Origin: Blattamonas nauphoetae
Taxonomy: Eukaryota; Preaxostyla; Oxymonadida
NCBI GenBank assembly: GCA_033064195.1
Contig: JARBJD010000064.1
Span: 62,001-126,000 of the forward strand
DNA length: 64,000 nucleotides
Reading direction: 5' to 3'
Part shown: positions 1 through 11,208 of the stretch, in pieces
Position numbering within the stretch: the stretch's first letter is position 1
How the letters are laid out: each line of letters opens with the position of its first letter
Made by a program: the position numbers and the translations under genes
Notes under the pieces: model-generated
Told to the model about the DNA's origin: nothing
Seen by the model: only the letters and a program-made list of their open reading frames with translations
Databases searched by the model: none

Positions 1-476
1 TTGATGGTGTGGAAGCAGATTCTGTCTTTGTGTCGATTGACGAATTCATACGGCCAAGATACTGAAAGTGTTGTTTTTCCGGATGCCCGCAAGACCCATC
101 GAACCAGATCGCTAGTGGTCCACAGTTTGAGTTCTTCACTGTCCTTCTCAATCTCGTCCAGCAGCTGCCCAACCTGTGCCCTTGAAAGAACAGCATTTGT
201 GACGTGTTCTTGTTTTTCATGGTATGGACCATGGATTGCCTTGCTAGCCACGTTGGGAGAGCAGCCAACGATTTGTGCCAACGATTGTCTGGAAAGGGTT
301 GGAAACGATTGTGCTTGCTGAAATGCGATGAGCTGTCGGCATCCGTCTGCAAACGATGTCCAAGAAAAAAGTTTGATGCTGAGTCCTGCCTCGAACGCCG
401 CGAATTGCGGCCAGCCGTTCTCGCGAAGGACTCTCTCAATGTCAGCAAGTGAGAGGGTGGTGCGGTGAGCTGTCAT
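1..476 (-). CDS. N-terminal part of a pogo/Tigger-type transposase (runs off left edge)
   Basis: Reading the minus strand from an ATG at 476, the frame stays open for 158 codons to the window edge. The translation contains a helix-turn-helix-like stretch (LSRQSLAQIVGCSPNVASKA, about residues 60-80). Near the edge is a segment with aromatic and basic spacing (SWPYEFVNRHKDRI) like the end of a CENP-B-type DNA-binding domain, which in pogo/Tigger transposases sits just before the DDE catalytic domain. The catalytic part lies outside the window. No partner inverted repeat can be seen. The family call is an inference from the HTH and CENP-B-like pattern; another DNA-binding protein is possible. 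Confidence 0.4.
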   Translation of the reverse strand, partial: MTAHRTTLSLADIERVLRENGWPQFAAFEAGLSIKLFSWTSFADGCRQLIAFQQAQSFPTLSRQSLAQIVGCSPNVASKAIHGPYHEKQEHVTNAVLSRAQVGQLLDEIEKDSEELKLWTTSDLVRWVLRASGKTTLSVSWPYEFVNRHKDRICFHTI

Positions 477-686
477 CTTTCCTTGCTCGAAAAAAGTTTC
501 GTATTTATGGTTCGTAAGATTTGCAGGAAAGTTCCAAATTCCATGAATGGTGTAACCTCAGTAATTGGAAGCAGTCAAATTGTTGGATGTCCGGTCTCGG
601 GGGGAGCAGAAAAACGTACCGGATGTACCATGCCGTGTGGATCGCGATGTATGTTCTAATCTCCTCCACTTCACTTTATCCAGTCA

Positions 687-2034
687 TCAAATCTTGAAAA
701 GTTCATCAAACAAACATTGCGTGATCGCTGATTCACTCGACCCAGCTTCCCCGTTGGTCAAGAGAACGGCTCCCTCGTGGTTGGACGAAGAACAGTCCAG
801 ACAGGCACAGTCGAGAAGAACGACAAAGACGAGATCTTTGGCGAAGAGGCAGCCCCCATAATCGCCAGACGAACAGGATAGGAAACTGGTCTGGTTCAAT
901 ACGATGTCCGACGATGGCTGGGAAGTTGCGAGACACACACATCCGCCAGATCCTGTTGATGTACACGCATAGAACGATGATCGGGTGATGTTGAGAGTGC
1001 TGGCGGTGTTGGTGAGAGAGATCGGCGAATGATCATTTCCAGCAATCTCTTTGAACGTGCAATATTCGAAGAAGACAACCGAATCCTTCAAGGAAGGAAG
1101 TGGATGAGTTTGCGGTGAATAAGCTTCCGCCGATGTTCATGTCGTTGCAAACTGTGCCGTAGAGATAGTTTGAGCACCGGGCCACGTTGCATGCAACGAT
1201 CGACTGGGAAATGGAGTGTGGACAAGGTCGCTCCAGTGTGGTGCGTATACTCGTGCAATTGGAAAGATAGGCTGAAGAAAGGGTGGTGGAGATCGATTGT
1301 GAAAAAGAATTCGGGGTAAATGTTGTTTGATGTCCTGAGAACGAGAAGAGGGGGCCTGTCCCCACGACCAGTTGTGAATCGAGAACGGAGAGACTATGAG
1401 CCGATATAGACGCAAAAATCGGATGAATGAAGCTTTCATTCTGGTTATCTGTGGCTTGGAATGATTCTCCGAGTGATACGAGCGGGAGAAGCGCCGTGAG
1501 AGACGCCGAGGGGTGAGAACAGTCGACGAGGGCGACTGAGCATTCATGTTCACTATCACCAATGCTAAAGGGAGATGATTCTGAGTTTGATACAATTTTG
1601 CATCCAGAGATGGTTAAGGAGGAGGAGGACAAGTGGCTGATCGAAGTCCCCGACTGACTGCAATCGAACGAGAGATATATCAACGACACTGTGGAGTTAG
1701 TCACGGAGAACATCGTGTTGGACTGTCTTGTATTGTTGGGGAGTGGTCCGTTGACCTGCCCGTTGAGAAAGAAGTCCTGATTTTTGACGCTGATCGAGGG
1801 GAGTCTTTGTGAATGATCTCCGGCTATGGTGAACGTGGTTGAAATGAAAGAGTAGTTGGAGATGTGATATAGGCCACTTGGGAGATTGATTCCACACTCG
1901 AGAGACTGACCAGCGTTCAGTGTGAGAACAAAGTGAGTGTCAAGAATGTCTGACAAGGGAAGTGATTTGGACGAGATTTCATCCAAAAGGCTTGACACGA
2001 CAGCAGAAAAGAACAAAAACAAGCATAATATCAT
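687..2034 (-). pseudogene. β-helix (polymorphic outer-membrane-like) surface protein, frameshifted and truncated
   Basis: The protein starts at 2034 with a hydrophobic signal peptide (MILCLFLFFSAVVSS) and continues into Ser/Thr/Cys-rich sequence with short repeats of the form S-x-F-x-x-C-S and GG, typical of pectin-lyase-like right-handed β-helix surface proteins. The frame breaks near 1090, where a one-base shift separates residues up to TANSSTSFL from the continuation KDSVVFFEYCTF. It then stops at 687 after LFDELFKI. Full-length relatives in this window (for example the receptor at 22.2-29.4 kb) go on through more β-helix coils, a membrane span and a kinase-like tail, all absent here, so this looks like a 5' gene remnant. 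A sequencing indel could explain the frameshift but not the missing 3' half. Confidence 0.7.
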
Positions 2035-2949
2035 GAAAACTTGTTTTAGCTCGAGGGAAGGTGATCGATCGACCCATTGTCTTTTAAAAAGTGATGATCC
2101 AAAAATATTAACACGAACGGACTCTTACGGGTGTCCCAGCAATTGTGTATTGAGGTTTTTATCAAAAACCCGAGAATTATGACAAATGAGTCGATACCAG
2201 GGCTTTCCACCCACGGAGCCGACTTGCTCAATTTGTTCAGATTTAAGATTTTTCATGTTGATATAATTCATGCGAACATTACCCTTGGAGCATTCGAAAC
2301 AATTTCATCTTGATAGCGAGATCAGGGATTGATCACTTCCCCATATTTTTCTCAATGATACAAACTTTCTAATATCACATTCTAGTCATTCCACAATCAG
2401 AAATCGGTTCATGAAGTGATTGAAGAGACAATACTTTGACACAAACTGCCAGGAATGATCTTCTCGATGTCTCTTTTCATCTTTCCCATCTCCCATCGAA
2501 TAAGAGTGTCCAGTATGGAACTGAGAAACTTTCGCACTCTTCTCTTCCTCTGTCACCCACTCCTGATGATTTCATATCCACTTTCAAAGTGCTTCTCGTT
2601 CTTCTTCATCCTGGCTGCGTCTACAGTGAGGACGTCGACACTTCAACAGCATCGAAGGGCAGTGTGTCACCGTTCGACGAGCGCAGGACATGTACGATGT
2701 TGATCGCGGCAACAACACAATCATGGATGAGTTGCAAAGTGGGCACGCAGAGAGGTGATGTTGTTGTGATCATGATTGTTTTCTGTTCCTTCCCTCTTGC
2801 CCGTGATGCGAACGACGAGTTGCGAGGTTAGCAAACAGACCGACAATGCGTTGAGAGAGACTGAGGTTCGAAGCGATGAGGTTCTGAGCAATTTGGATGA
2901 ATAATGATGAAACAAGCAAATGAAACAGATCACTGATTGCGAGGGAGGA
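2035..2949. other. No gene recognised
   Basis: About 0.9 kb upstream of the β-helix remnant. Only short frames are open on either strand, none with a recognisable motif, and I see no inverted repeat pair. It ends where the 27-bp minisatellite begins. Confidence 0.5.
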
Positions 2950-4560
2950 GCGATGTGAACGTTGCGGGCGAGGGGGACGATGCGAAGGATGTGCGCGGAA
3001 GGGACGATGTGAACGATGTGCGCGGTAGGGACGATGCGAAGGATGTGCGCGGAAGGGACGATGCGAAGGATGTGCGCGAGGGACGATGCGAAGGATGTGC
3101 GCGGAAGGGACGATGCGAAGGATGTGCGCGGAAGGGACGATGTGAACGATGTGCGCGGAAGGGACGATGTGAACGATGTGCGCGAGGGGACGATGCGAAG
3201 GATGTGCGCGGAAGGGACGATGCGAAGGATGTGCGCGGAAGGGACGATGTGAACGATGTGCGCGGTAGGGACGATGCGAAGGATGTGCGCGGAAGGGACG
3301 ATGTGAACGATGTGCGCGGAAGGGACGATGTGAACGATGTGCGCGGAAGGGACGATGCGAAGGATGTGCGCGGAAGGGACGATGCGAAGGATGTGCGCGG
3401 AAGGGACGATGTGAACGATGTGCGCGAGGGGACGATGCGAAGGATGTGCGCGGAAGGGACGATGCGAAGGATGTGCGCGGAAGGGACGATGTGAACGATG
3501 TGCGCGGTAGGGACGATGCGAAGGATGTGCGCGGAAGGGACGATGTGAACGATGTGCGCGGAAGGGACGATGTGAACGATGTGCGCGGTAGGGACGATGC
3601 GAAGGATGTGCGCGGAAGGGACGATGTGAACGATGTGCGCGAGGGGACGATGCGAAGGATGTGCGCGGAAGGGACGATGCGAAGGATGTGCGCGGAAGGG
3701 ACGATGTGAACGATGTGCGCGGTAGGGACGATGCGAAGGATGTGCGCGGAAGGGACGATGTGAACGATGTGCGCGGTAGGGACGATGCGAAGGATGTGCG
3801 CGGAAGGGACGATGCGAAGGATGTGCGCGGAAGGGACGATGTGAACGATGTGCGCGAGGGGACGATGCGAAGGATGTGCGCGGAAGGGACGATGCGAAGG
3901 ATGTGCGCGGAAGGGACGATGTGAACGATGTGCGCGAGGGGACGATGCGAAGGATGTGCGCGGAAGGGACGATGCGAAGGATGTGCGCGGAAGGGACGAT
4001 GTGAACGATGTGCGCGGTAGGGACGATGCGAAGGATGTGCGCGGAAGGGACGATGTGAACGATGTGCGCGGTAGGGACGATGCGAAGGATGTGCGCGGAA
4101 GGGACGATGCGAAGGATGTGCGCGGAAGGGACGATGTGAACGATGTGCGCGAGGGGACGATGCGAAGGATGTGCGCGGAAGGGACGATGCGAAGGATGTG
4201 CGCGGAAGGGACGATGTGAACGATGTGCGCGAGGGGACGATGCGAAGGATGTGCGCGGAAGGGACGATGCGAAGGATGTGCGCGGAAGGGACGATGTGAA
4301 CGATGTGCGCGAGGGGACGATGCGAAGGATGTGCGCGGAAGGGACGATGCGAAGGATGTGCGCGGAAGGGACGATGTGAACGATGTGCGCGGTAGGGACG
4401 ATGCGAAGGATGTGCGCGGAAGGGACGATGTGAACGATGTGCGCGGAAGGGACGATGTGAACGATGTGCGCGGAAGGGACGATGCGAAGGATGTGCGCGG
4501 TAGGGACGATGTGAACGATGTGCGCGGTAGGGACGATGCGAAGGATGTGCGCGAGGGGAT
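2950..4560. repeat. 27-bp minisatellite, about 60 units
   Basis: Near-perfect tandem repeat with a 27-bp unit beginning GACGATG and ending GCGCGGAAGG. Two main unit types alternate, one with GCGAAGGATG and one with GTGAACGATG at the variable position; some units read GGTAGG instead of GGAAGG. Occasional 25-26 bp units (GCGCGAGG forms) shift the frame. Because the unit is nine codons, several frames on both strands stay open for hundreds of codons and translate to nine-residue repeats (for example RGRDDAKDV on plus, RAHPSHRPF on minus). Those frames are probably by-products of the repeat rather than a gene, though a repetitive C-terminal tail on a minus-strand gene cannot be excluded. Confidence 0.9.
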
Positions 4561-4639
4561 GATGAGAAGGCTGTGTACAAACTGAGTGTGACTGGAGTCT
4601 GCTTGTTTCCGACGCGCGCGCCTGACTGTGGACTTGTTG

Positions 4640-5918
4640 GAGTGCTGAACGAGATGGAGGAGGACTGTGAGACTATTGTGAACGATTTGTTTGTTGAAAC
4701 GGTGCTATTCTTTTCGTTATTTTTCTTCGACTCAGCCATCTTCTTCTGTATGATCAACTCCGTCTGATTGGAGCAAGTTGTGACGAACGTGTTCAATGTC
4801 TTGTCGACAAAGTCGTCGAGTATCCCCTGAATGATGTGGTCGACCGTCACCAACATCAAAATTGTCAGAATGCCCTTTGGGATGAGAGATAAGACGGCGT
4901 TGCGAATGAAAGCGAGAAAGCTGATGATATTTTCGATTGAAGTGGGAGTGTGCGTGAGCGTGTGCGCATACGTGTGTGAGTGTGCAAGTGCATGCGTGTG
5001 AGAGTGTGCGTGCGTGAGTGTGCAGGCGTGCGGGTGCGTGAGAATGTGTGTGGGCGTGCAGGAGTGAGTATGTGTGCGCGTGCAGGAGTGTGTGTGCGTG
5101 AGTGTGTGGATGTGCATATGTGCTGGTGCGATTGTGTGTGCGTAAAGCAAGTTGGAGGGAGATGAGTGTGGATCTCTTCGTCTGTTTCTGGCTCGTAATC
5201 AGGATCAGTTGAAGAGGCGTGATACTACCCAATTCCAGAAGCGTTGGTGCGAACAGAGAACTGGAGAGGAACATGAACATCGTTGAAATGTTCTCGATGA
5301 TGGTGAAAGCGATGCTGGTTGACGAGGATGAATGAATTTTTGCGAGTGAGGAATGTGAGGGAGGAGTGGCGTTCTGAATGATGTCCAGGGCTGATTCTTT
5401 TATTTCCTTGTTGAGGGTCTTCTCGCTGATATCCAGATGTACATTCACGCCATCGCATTCGATCAGCATATCCGAGTCTTGAAAGGAAATGTGGTTGTAC
5501 CAGGAGAACGAGATGAAGAATCAAAGGAATTGTGTGTTTTAAGTCGAAGCACATGTCGATGAATCGATCCAGAATGGTGATGAGGAGTTGCATGAGGTTG
5601 TACTTGGTCAACAGCGAGTCGTTAGTGGCTTAGAGGATGGGAAAAGAGTGTTTAACACGTTTTGGGGAATCAATTGACGGAAATAGGCCGTTTATACAGA
5701 GTTTGAACGATGGGAGAGCAAGCTGTTTCGGATCCTCCAGAAAATTCAACGGAATGAATAAGGGCACTAATCCGTCGATAAAATGCGATGAAGGACAAAC
5801 TGGTGACAAGTGCAATGATGAAGAGCGCGGTTTGAGCGAAACGAGGAGTAAATTCCTTGGTCTCTTGTGTGATAACTTGAAGGAGTGGGAGACTGACTAA
5901 AAAGATGATCTCATTCAA
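4640..5918 (-). pseudogene. Fragments of an α-helical (possibly ARM-like) protein gene
   Basis: Three minus-strand frames carry hydrophobic helical sequence: one near 5918-5670 (SLPLLQVITQETKEF), one near 5611-5480 (LMQLLITILDRFIDMCFDLK) and one near 5469-5225 (ESALDIIQNATPP, then ENISTMFMFLSS). A further piece reads IENIISFLAFIRNAVLS near 4940-4870. The spacing resembles the ARM-like helical families elsewhere in this window. I could not connect the pieces with GT-AG introns in a consistent phase, and a TG-rich tract lies between two of them, so the gene is probably decayed. No function can be assigned. Confidence 0.3.
4935..5145. repeat. TG/CA-rich simple repeat
   Basis: About 210 bp of degenerate TG-rich sequence with GTGTG, GCGTG and GAGTG motifs. 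On the minus strand it reads as His/Thr-rich low-complexity sequence. It interrupts the helical protein remnant and lies about 0.4 kb from the minisatellite. Confidence 0.8.
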
Positions 5919-6973
5919 GGCAGAGTCTTGGAAAGAAAGATGTGTGAGCGTATGAAAGCAATATTTGCAGTGGCGAGGGAATGCAGCAGATGAGACCAGT
6001 CATCACGAAATATTTGTTGTGATTGTGATCTGCTGTGAGCGGACCAACAAATATCAGAACACCGTCTGTATCAAACATTGGTTTTTATCCAGAACCTACA
6101 ATTAAGTGAATTAGAGGGAGAGAAGGTTGACGAATGGAGATCACACTTGAAGTCGTTGCTATCGAAGTAATTGGAACCAGAAATTAGTTCTCCATATCTT
6201 CGTGGTTCTCAGTATTAATCATCGCCTGAGAAAAGGGTGGTATCATGCCAAGTTCGACAAGGGTCAGACGATGTGATGATCCGAGTATTCCAGACGAGAA
6301 AAAATTGCACAGTATGGACCTGTACGTCCCTATTTGTGTTGACTTCGATTGGATTCATCACGTTTGTCCGTGGATTTTGCCGACTTTGTAGGATCATCGA
6401 CAATCTGTGAAGAAGAACAAGATCAACATCAGTATCAACACTCCCCCACAACAATCCCTAAAAAAGGAACTAGATCAACAACAACACTACCATTATTCCA
6501 GACCATTCCTCAACAAGAAGAAAATAATAATTAATACAAGCAATCCATGCAAACTCTCCTTTTCCTTAAAAACAATGACACGAAGAAGAAAGAAAACATC
6601 CTCTCATCTCCTCCGCAATCACCGACAATCGCGCAAAGATTCACACAACTTTCGCCATTCTTAGTCTCAAATTCAGAAGGACAGATCAAGATTTACCCTT
6701 TATTATCTTCTTTTCATTCAATCGGGAGAAACTTTCACTTTCAGATAATATTATTGTCTATCTTTGATGTATTTACTTTGACAGAGTTTTCTAAAGACAA
6801 TTTGGTGTTTTCCATTTTTTCGAAATCACCCAGAAAATTATGGGTATTTTTGGAAAGCCCTGGTCGATACAATGGGAGGATCTCTGTTTCAAATATTGGA
6901 ACCTCTTCCTCATCACCTTTTCCTTCATGAAATGAACAGTTAAGCGATTTGGATCAAAACTGATTCCTCTTTT
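5919..6973. other. No gene recognised
   Basis: About 1 kb between the helical protein fragments and the first transposon remnants. Short open frames only, AT-rich towards the right, with no recognisable domain, tRNA or repeat pair. Confidence 0.45.
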
Positions 6974-7715
6974 TTCGGCAATATCTCAACAAACCATGAA
7001 CCGATTTGGATGAAATTTTGGCATGTATGTACCCTGTAGGTTATCGGGAGACTGTAGGTTGTAGGGACCCTGTAGGTTGCGAAAAGGGACTGTGCAGGTT
7101 GCGAAAGGGAGCCTATAGGTTGTTATGGTACTCTGTAGGTTGTGACTCAACACTACGTTCTCAACTCATTCCGCTCTCTAAGCCATGCCAGATACCACAA
7201 CGGGCTTCATTCATCCTTCATCGTCCAACTTTTCACTATTCTCAGAATTACACAATTTTCAGCTTTAATTCCATTCCCAGTCTGTTTCTTTTTCCATATC
7301 ACTGTCCATGTTGAACTCTATTTTCTGTTTCAATCTTTGTTTGTTGTGTTCCTTGATCATGACCACAACAACAATGTCAGAGATTGTCAAATCAAATGGA
7401 CACTATTGTCATTAATTCCGTTTCATTTCGCATATATTCACGATTTACCTTCGTTTTTTCTCCGTTTTCAACCAATAAACACCGCAAATCGCGAGATGTC
7501 CATCGAAACAAAAGTGTTCGAGATAATCCACAAGTTCCTCCGAACCGATTTTCAACAAAAATCATGAAATGATGTAACTCTATTTAAAGTTTACTTTTTT
7601 CCACATTCCCCCATCTGATAGTACCCCTCTCTCATACAGTCGCTCCACAACCTACAGTCTCCCGAGAACCTACTGGGTACATTCATGCCTCAATTTTTTT
7701 CAAAAAAACTGAATC
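6974..7715. repeat. Remnant of the ~590-bp element family, split by a MITE
   Basis: Sequence 6974-7019 (TTCGGCAATATCTCAACAAA onward) matches the interior of the elements at 9217-9806 and about 15660-16225. The match resumes just after the inserted 670-bp element (TTTTTTTCAAAAAAACT, about 7695-7710). It is therefore a third, badly eroded copy of that family, present before the MITE inserted. Confidence 0.6.
7020..7689. mobile_element. 670-bp MITE with inverted repeats beginning GGCATG
   Basis: Left end GGCATGTATGTACCC and right end GGGTACATTCATGCC are inverted. The similarity continues inward through CTGTAGGTT and CGGGAGACTGTAGGTTG, giving arms of about 45 bp or more. The left arm is followed by degenerate repeats of CTGTAGGTTGCGAAAGGGA. 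Flanks share AATTTT but no clean target duplication remains. The same terminal sequence appears once more at 44902 inside a kinase gene. No transposase is encoded; superfamily not determined. Confidence 0.7.
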
Positions 7716-8259
7716 TGAAGAAGAAACTCCTCTCAGATAGAATGTGAGAAATCGATTTTGCTGATACTGGCAAAAAAGTCCGAAATAGGAGGTCATCGAC
7801 AATTCTCAAAATTTTCAGAAAAAATTCGTATCCAACAAAACATCCATATTGGTGAAAACTTCATGTCGGAACTTTGTCTGGTTGTGGAGATATGATCAAA
7901 ACAAGTTTTCGAGGTCCTAAGCTTAACATACAGGGAAATCAGTTGTTTTCTCCATTTTTTCGCCCAGAGCTACCTGACCTATGAAATTTTAAAAAAAATC
8001 TTCATTTTGAGAGATAAACATCCCAAACCACCAGAAATGAAACGAAAAAGAAAAATCTTGAACTGGCGCAGAGATATGAGGTCATTAAGTTTTCGAGCCC
8101 TAAGCTTAAATGTTAAGGACTCATATTTTGGGGGACCAAAAAAACGACTCTTAAATAGGCTACCACGGCCAGGGATCCTATTTTGGAGGTTCGATTTCTA
8201 CCTCAAGTGATTGATGTGGTCGAGATGAACTGCCACGAAAAAAAGTGAGACCCAAAACT
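7716..8259. other. Non-coding stretch with a degenerate direct repeat
   Basis: Two ~45-bp segments near 7888-7932 and 8066-8115 share GAGATATGA, AAGTTTTCGAG and CCTAAGCTTAA in the same order and orientation, about 180 bp apart. No gene is visible. It probably belongs to an older transposon body. Confidence 0.4.
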
Positions 8260-9188
8260 TTATGGGTCCGGAGAAATCTGGATTATGGGTGACAAAAAAT
8301 GACTAGAAACGGTATTGTCCCGGGTTTTCATAAGAATCCCGGGTTTTGGAATGACTGGATTCAATACCTCATCAGGAATGGATTGAACTGAATTGTTTTT
8401 CGTTTTCTGGAATTGTTTCAACTTGTCTCTTCGTTTTGATGATGCTTGTATGAAAGTGGCCATCCGTCCAACAGCCTTCACTCCTGATCGAAAGGGACGG
8501 TGGTTTCGTTTTTGTAGAACGTGAAGGAGAGACAGTTGAACCTTATGAATCTGACAGTGGATGTGGATACCAGAGAACCCCTCTCGACGAATCGCGCCCA
8601 GGAAACCTTTCCCCTCTCCACGCATTGACGATGCGCCGTCAGTCGATGTTGATACACATTTCAGAATTGTTTGAATTTGGAGTTTCGAATTTTGAAGTAT
8701 GGTTTTATCAGTCACCGAGATTCGGATTCTCGGAAGACCATTGGCGCAGGAGAAATTCCTGGATTCTGTATCTAGTCTGTTGTTTTGGAGTGTTGAGAAG
8801 AATTTCCCGCATTCAGGGCAGCTGACTGAGCATGGGAAGAGAGCACATTCTTGGGCAAACGTAAATTCTCGTCGAGGTGAACCAATTGCTTGCTCGAACT
8901 CGTCTCCATCCATTAGCTTATCGCAGGGGTCTGGAGGTGGATTGGACTGGAGTGTGAGTGGATTGGCGGGGAGATCGGAAACTTGAAAAAGTGACAGCAC
9001 AATCATGAGGGAGGAAAGGAGCAGACCTGTTTCTGTGTCTTCGAGGCACTCCCTTTCGGGATCTTCTGCACTCGATGCAGCCGTTTTTTCGATTGTTGCT
9101 TCAAGATTCTCCGTTGGAGCGTGTTCAATTCCGTCTTTGGTGTCGCTGTATTTCTTGTGAGTAGTCAGTTTTTGTTTGCCAAAAATTC
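8260..9188 (-). pseudogene. hAT-like transposase remnant
   Basis: The minus-strand frame is open from about 9188 (before the first ATG at 9006) to 8260. Near the start is GKQKLTTHKKYS, like the end of a BED-type zinc finger; further on is CSVSCPECGKFF, and then STDGASSMRGEGKGF followed by HIHCQIHKVQLSLLHVL. A D-G-A-x-S-M-x-G-x-x-x-G-F block before H-C-x-x-H is the pattern around the catalytic core of hAT-type and related domesticated transposases. The frame then enters a pogo-like terminal repeat and stops, so the C-terminal dimerisation domain is missing. It is a fossil fragment. Confidence 0.6.
8311..8357. repeat. Solitary diverged pogo-like terminal repeat
   Basis: This block (GGTATTGTCCCGGG ... 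TTTTGGAATGACTG) resembles the right terminal repeat of the pogo-like element at 13212-13256 at roughly 70% of positions. No matching opposite end was found nearby and there is no flanking TA. It truncates the hAT-like frame. Confidence 0.5.
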
Positions 9189-9216
9189 AAAATATGATTC
9201 CTTGACGCTGGCTATC

Positions 9217-9806
9217 AAATAGTCCTTTCATAAATCCGAGCTTTTCACAAATCCGGAACATGGGGCTAGAAAAATATATATTGGTCAAACAAAGAAACAG
9301 AATAATTGGTTCAACGCCGAAACCCCTGTGTCGGGAGAAAACCTCAAAATACCACCTTTTGCCCGATAAAAAAATCGTTTCGGCAATATCTCAACAAACC
9401 ATGAACCGATTTGGATGAATTTTTTTTCAAAAAAACTTGTTTTTTGATGAAACGAACATTTTCAAAAAATTTGGAGAAAAAATTCTGGATAGTTGGGAAA
9501 ATGGAAAACAACCCATATTTTTCTCGACAAAAAATTCTTAGGAAAAAAGTTGGATTATTTTTTGAGCAGCTTTTGTCGAGATGTTTACGATCACAATGCA
9601 TTTTAATTGATTCAAAACGGATAGCTGGTTGTGGAGAAAAAAGGGAAACAATTTGAGAAAAATGTATGCATTTCTGGCTTTCAGGGCATTTTGAGATTTT
9701 CTCCCGACACAGGGGTTTTGGCGCTGAACCTATTATGATATTTCTTAGTTTGACCAATATATTATTATCCAGCCCCATGTTCCGGATTTTTGAAAATGAA
9801 CAGATT
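9217..9806. mobile_element. ~590-bp non-autonomous element, copy 1
   Basis: Inverted ends include CCGGAACATGGGGCTAG (left) and CCAGCCCCATGTTCCGG (right), continuing inward through TTGGTCAAAC, GCCGAAACCCCTGTGTCGG and GAGAAAACCTC. The 15-bp sequence TTGACGCTGGCTATC stands as a direct repeat on both sides (9202-9216 and 9807-9821), the best candidate for a target duplication although unusually long. The interior has short AT-rich frames only. Copy 2 lies inverted at about 15660-16225. Confidence 0.75.
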
Positions 9807-10210
9807 TTTGACGCTGGCTATCTAAGTCGAATCATACATCCGAAAAGTTGACAAACTTGGAAGGATCTGGTTTCTCCTTTCGTATCCTGAGTTCAAATCG
9901 AGAATCTTTGAGTGTACGTCCCAGAATGGATATTGCTCAGGTTCACTGTGCGGCGATGTTTACTCATTTTGGTCTTTCAAAGGTAGTTGTCAAAAGTGAA
10001 ATGACATACATTCCGAACTTTTCCATATGTTCCGAACTCATGCCAAATATTGTTATTTTTTGAGGATCTTGAGACCAATTCGAATTACACTCGGGTGAAA
10101 TCTGACCATTTTATGAATTGATTTCGTGTTATTGCTTTTGCATTTGAAGCAGAGAACTCTTGATGAACAGGAATTAGACTCTGAGAACAAGCTAACCCAC
10201 CTTTTTTGCC

Positions 10211-10970
10211 TGGAATGTTTGAATTAATCTTCTTCAGACTTATCAAGCACGGGTCTACCACTCCTTCACATTGCTGGGAGAACGTGTTGCGGCAATGGTT
10301 TTTCCGTTGGTTTTGTTTTGATGCGTGTGGAAAAAGATGTCGACTATCAGCGGGCACTCGCCACTTTTGATCGGCATATTGGGTTGAATCACACGTCGAC
10401 AGTTCTGGTTGTCAGGTGCTTGGCTCTGTTGAACGCTCTCAAAAACAATTTTTCGCATTTACACCCCATTCTCTGTTTTTGGCATCTGATCAAGTCAGTT
10501 GAAGCAAAATCTCTCACCTGTTTCACTGATTCAACAACAGGCGTCATCAATCGAACTCAAAATTCTGAATTTCTTTAAGCATTTCGCGAATGCGTTGATC
10601 AAACAACTCCTTCCGCATTCAACAGAAAGCTAGATCAATCTCGGAATCAGTATCAACAGTTTGGGGGGTTGCTCGCCTTTCTGGACAAAGAATGGCTTCC
10701 ATACTCGGATTATTTCTGTCGATTCGCAAGAGATCAATTTCTAAACTTGGGAGAAAACACCACAAGCCCGATCGAAGGGCTTCATGCTACACTGAAGTCG
10801 TTTCTGATCACTTCAAAAATCCCACTTTCTTCCGTCCCATCCCACTCAAAACATGTCTCCTGTCCGTTTGTTTCATTTCCACACGGAGATGAAATAAGCT
10901 CAGTTTCCACTACCATGTCAGGATCTCTTTCACTTAGTCATAACTTTTTCGCTCTCCCTCATTGCTTCTG
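10211..10970 (+). pseudogene. MULE (Mutator-like) transposase remnant
   Basis: One plus frame reads through HIAGRT, NGFSVGFVLMRVEKDVDYQR, then RCLALLNALKNNFSHLHP and ILCFWHLIKSV. After an in-frame TAA at about 10576 it continues in the same frame with EWLPYSDYFCRFARDQF and TTSPIEGLHATLKSFL. This order matches the MULE transposase core: the Cys-x-x-His before K-x-V and the T-S-x-x-E-G-x-H-A-x-L-K block are diagnostic. The usual D-R-E after the β-strand is replaced by V-R-C-L, so one catalytic acid is lost. An upstream segment near 9860-9930 (GFSFRILSSNRES) may be a FAR1-like DNA-binding remnant. No MULE-type termini were found around it. Confidence 0.65.
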
Positions 10971-11112
10971 TTCTTGATTTCTGTTTATTTCAGCTCTTTC
11001 TGTCATCTGCTGATGAACCATCCCCGTTCTCCGCTGAAGATCTTCAATTGCAACAGTTTGTTTCTTCCTTCTTCCGAATAATATGTAGGAACTGATGTAA
11101 TTTCTCATCCTC

Positions 11113-11208
11113 ACCAATCAAGAAAGAAAGACATACTATGTTTGAGTCGGTAGAATTCGAACCTATGTGCTTTCTATGGGAGATTCACTGATTCAGAGTT
11201 CCAGCGCC
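11113..11208 (-). other. tRNA-like 3' half (class II-like), truncated at the pogo element
   Basis: On the minus strand a B-box-like sequence GGTTCGAATTC lies at 11163-11153, preceded by what could be a long variable arm and an anticodon-arm-like stretch (GCTGGAACTCTGAATCAG), and followed by ACCGACTCA. The 5' half that should follow beyond 11209 is replaced by the pogo-like element, and the sequence past its right end does not supply one. It is probably a tRNA-derived relic, not a functional tRNA. Confidence 0.25.

Noticed and set aside
2950-4560. Possible CRISPR array
   Set aside because: Units are contiguous near-identical 27-mers without unique spacers, and the region is eukaryotic.
2721-5150. 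809-codon minus-strand frame through the minisatellite, and several plus-strand frames there
   Set aside because: The openness follows from the 27-bp unit; the frame changes at 25-26 bp units and the translation is pure repeat. No start context, splice sites or domain support a gene.
5470-5492. 23-nt intron in the helical protein remnant
   Set aside because: GT and AG are present, but no combination of phases keeps both flanking frames open.
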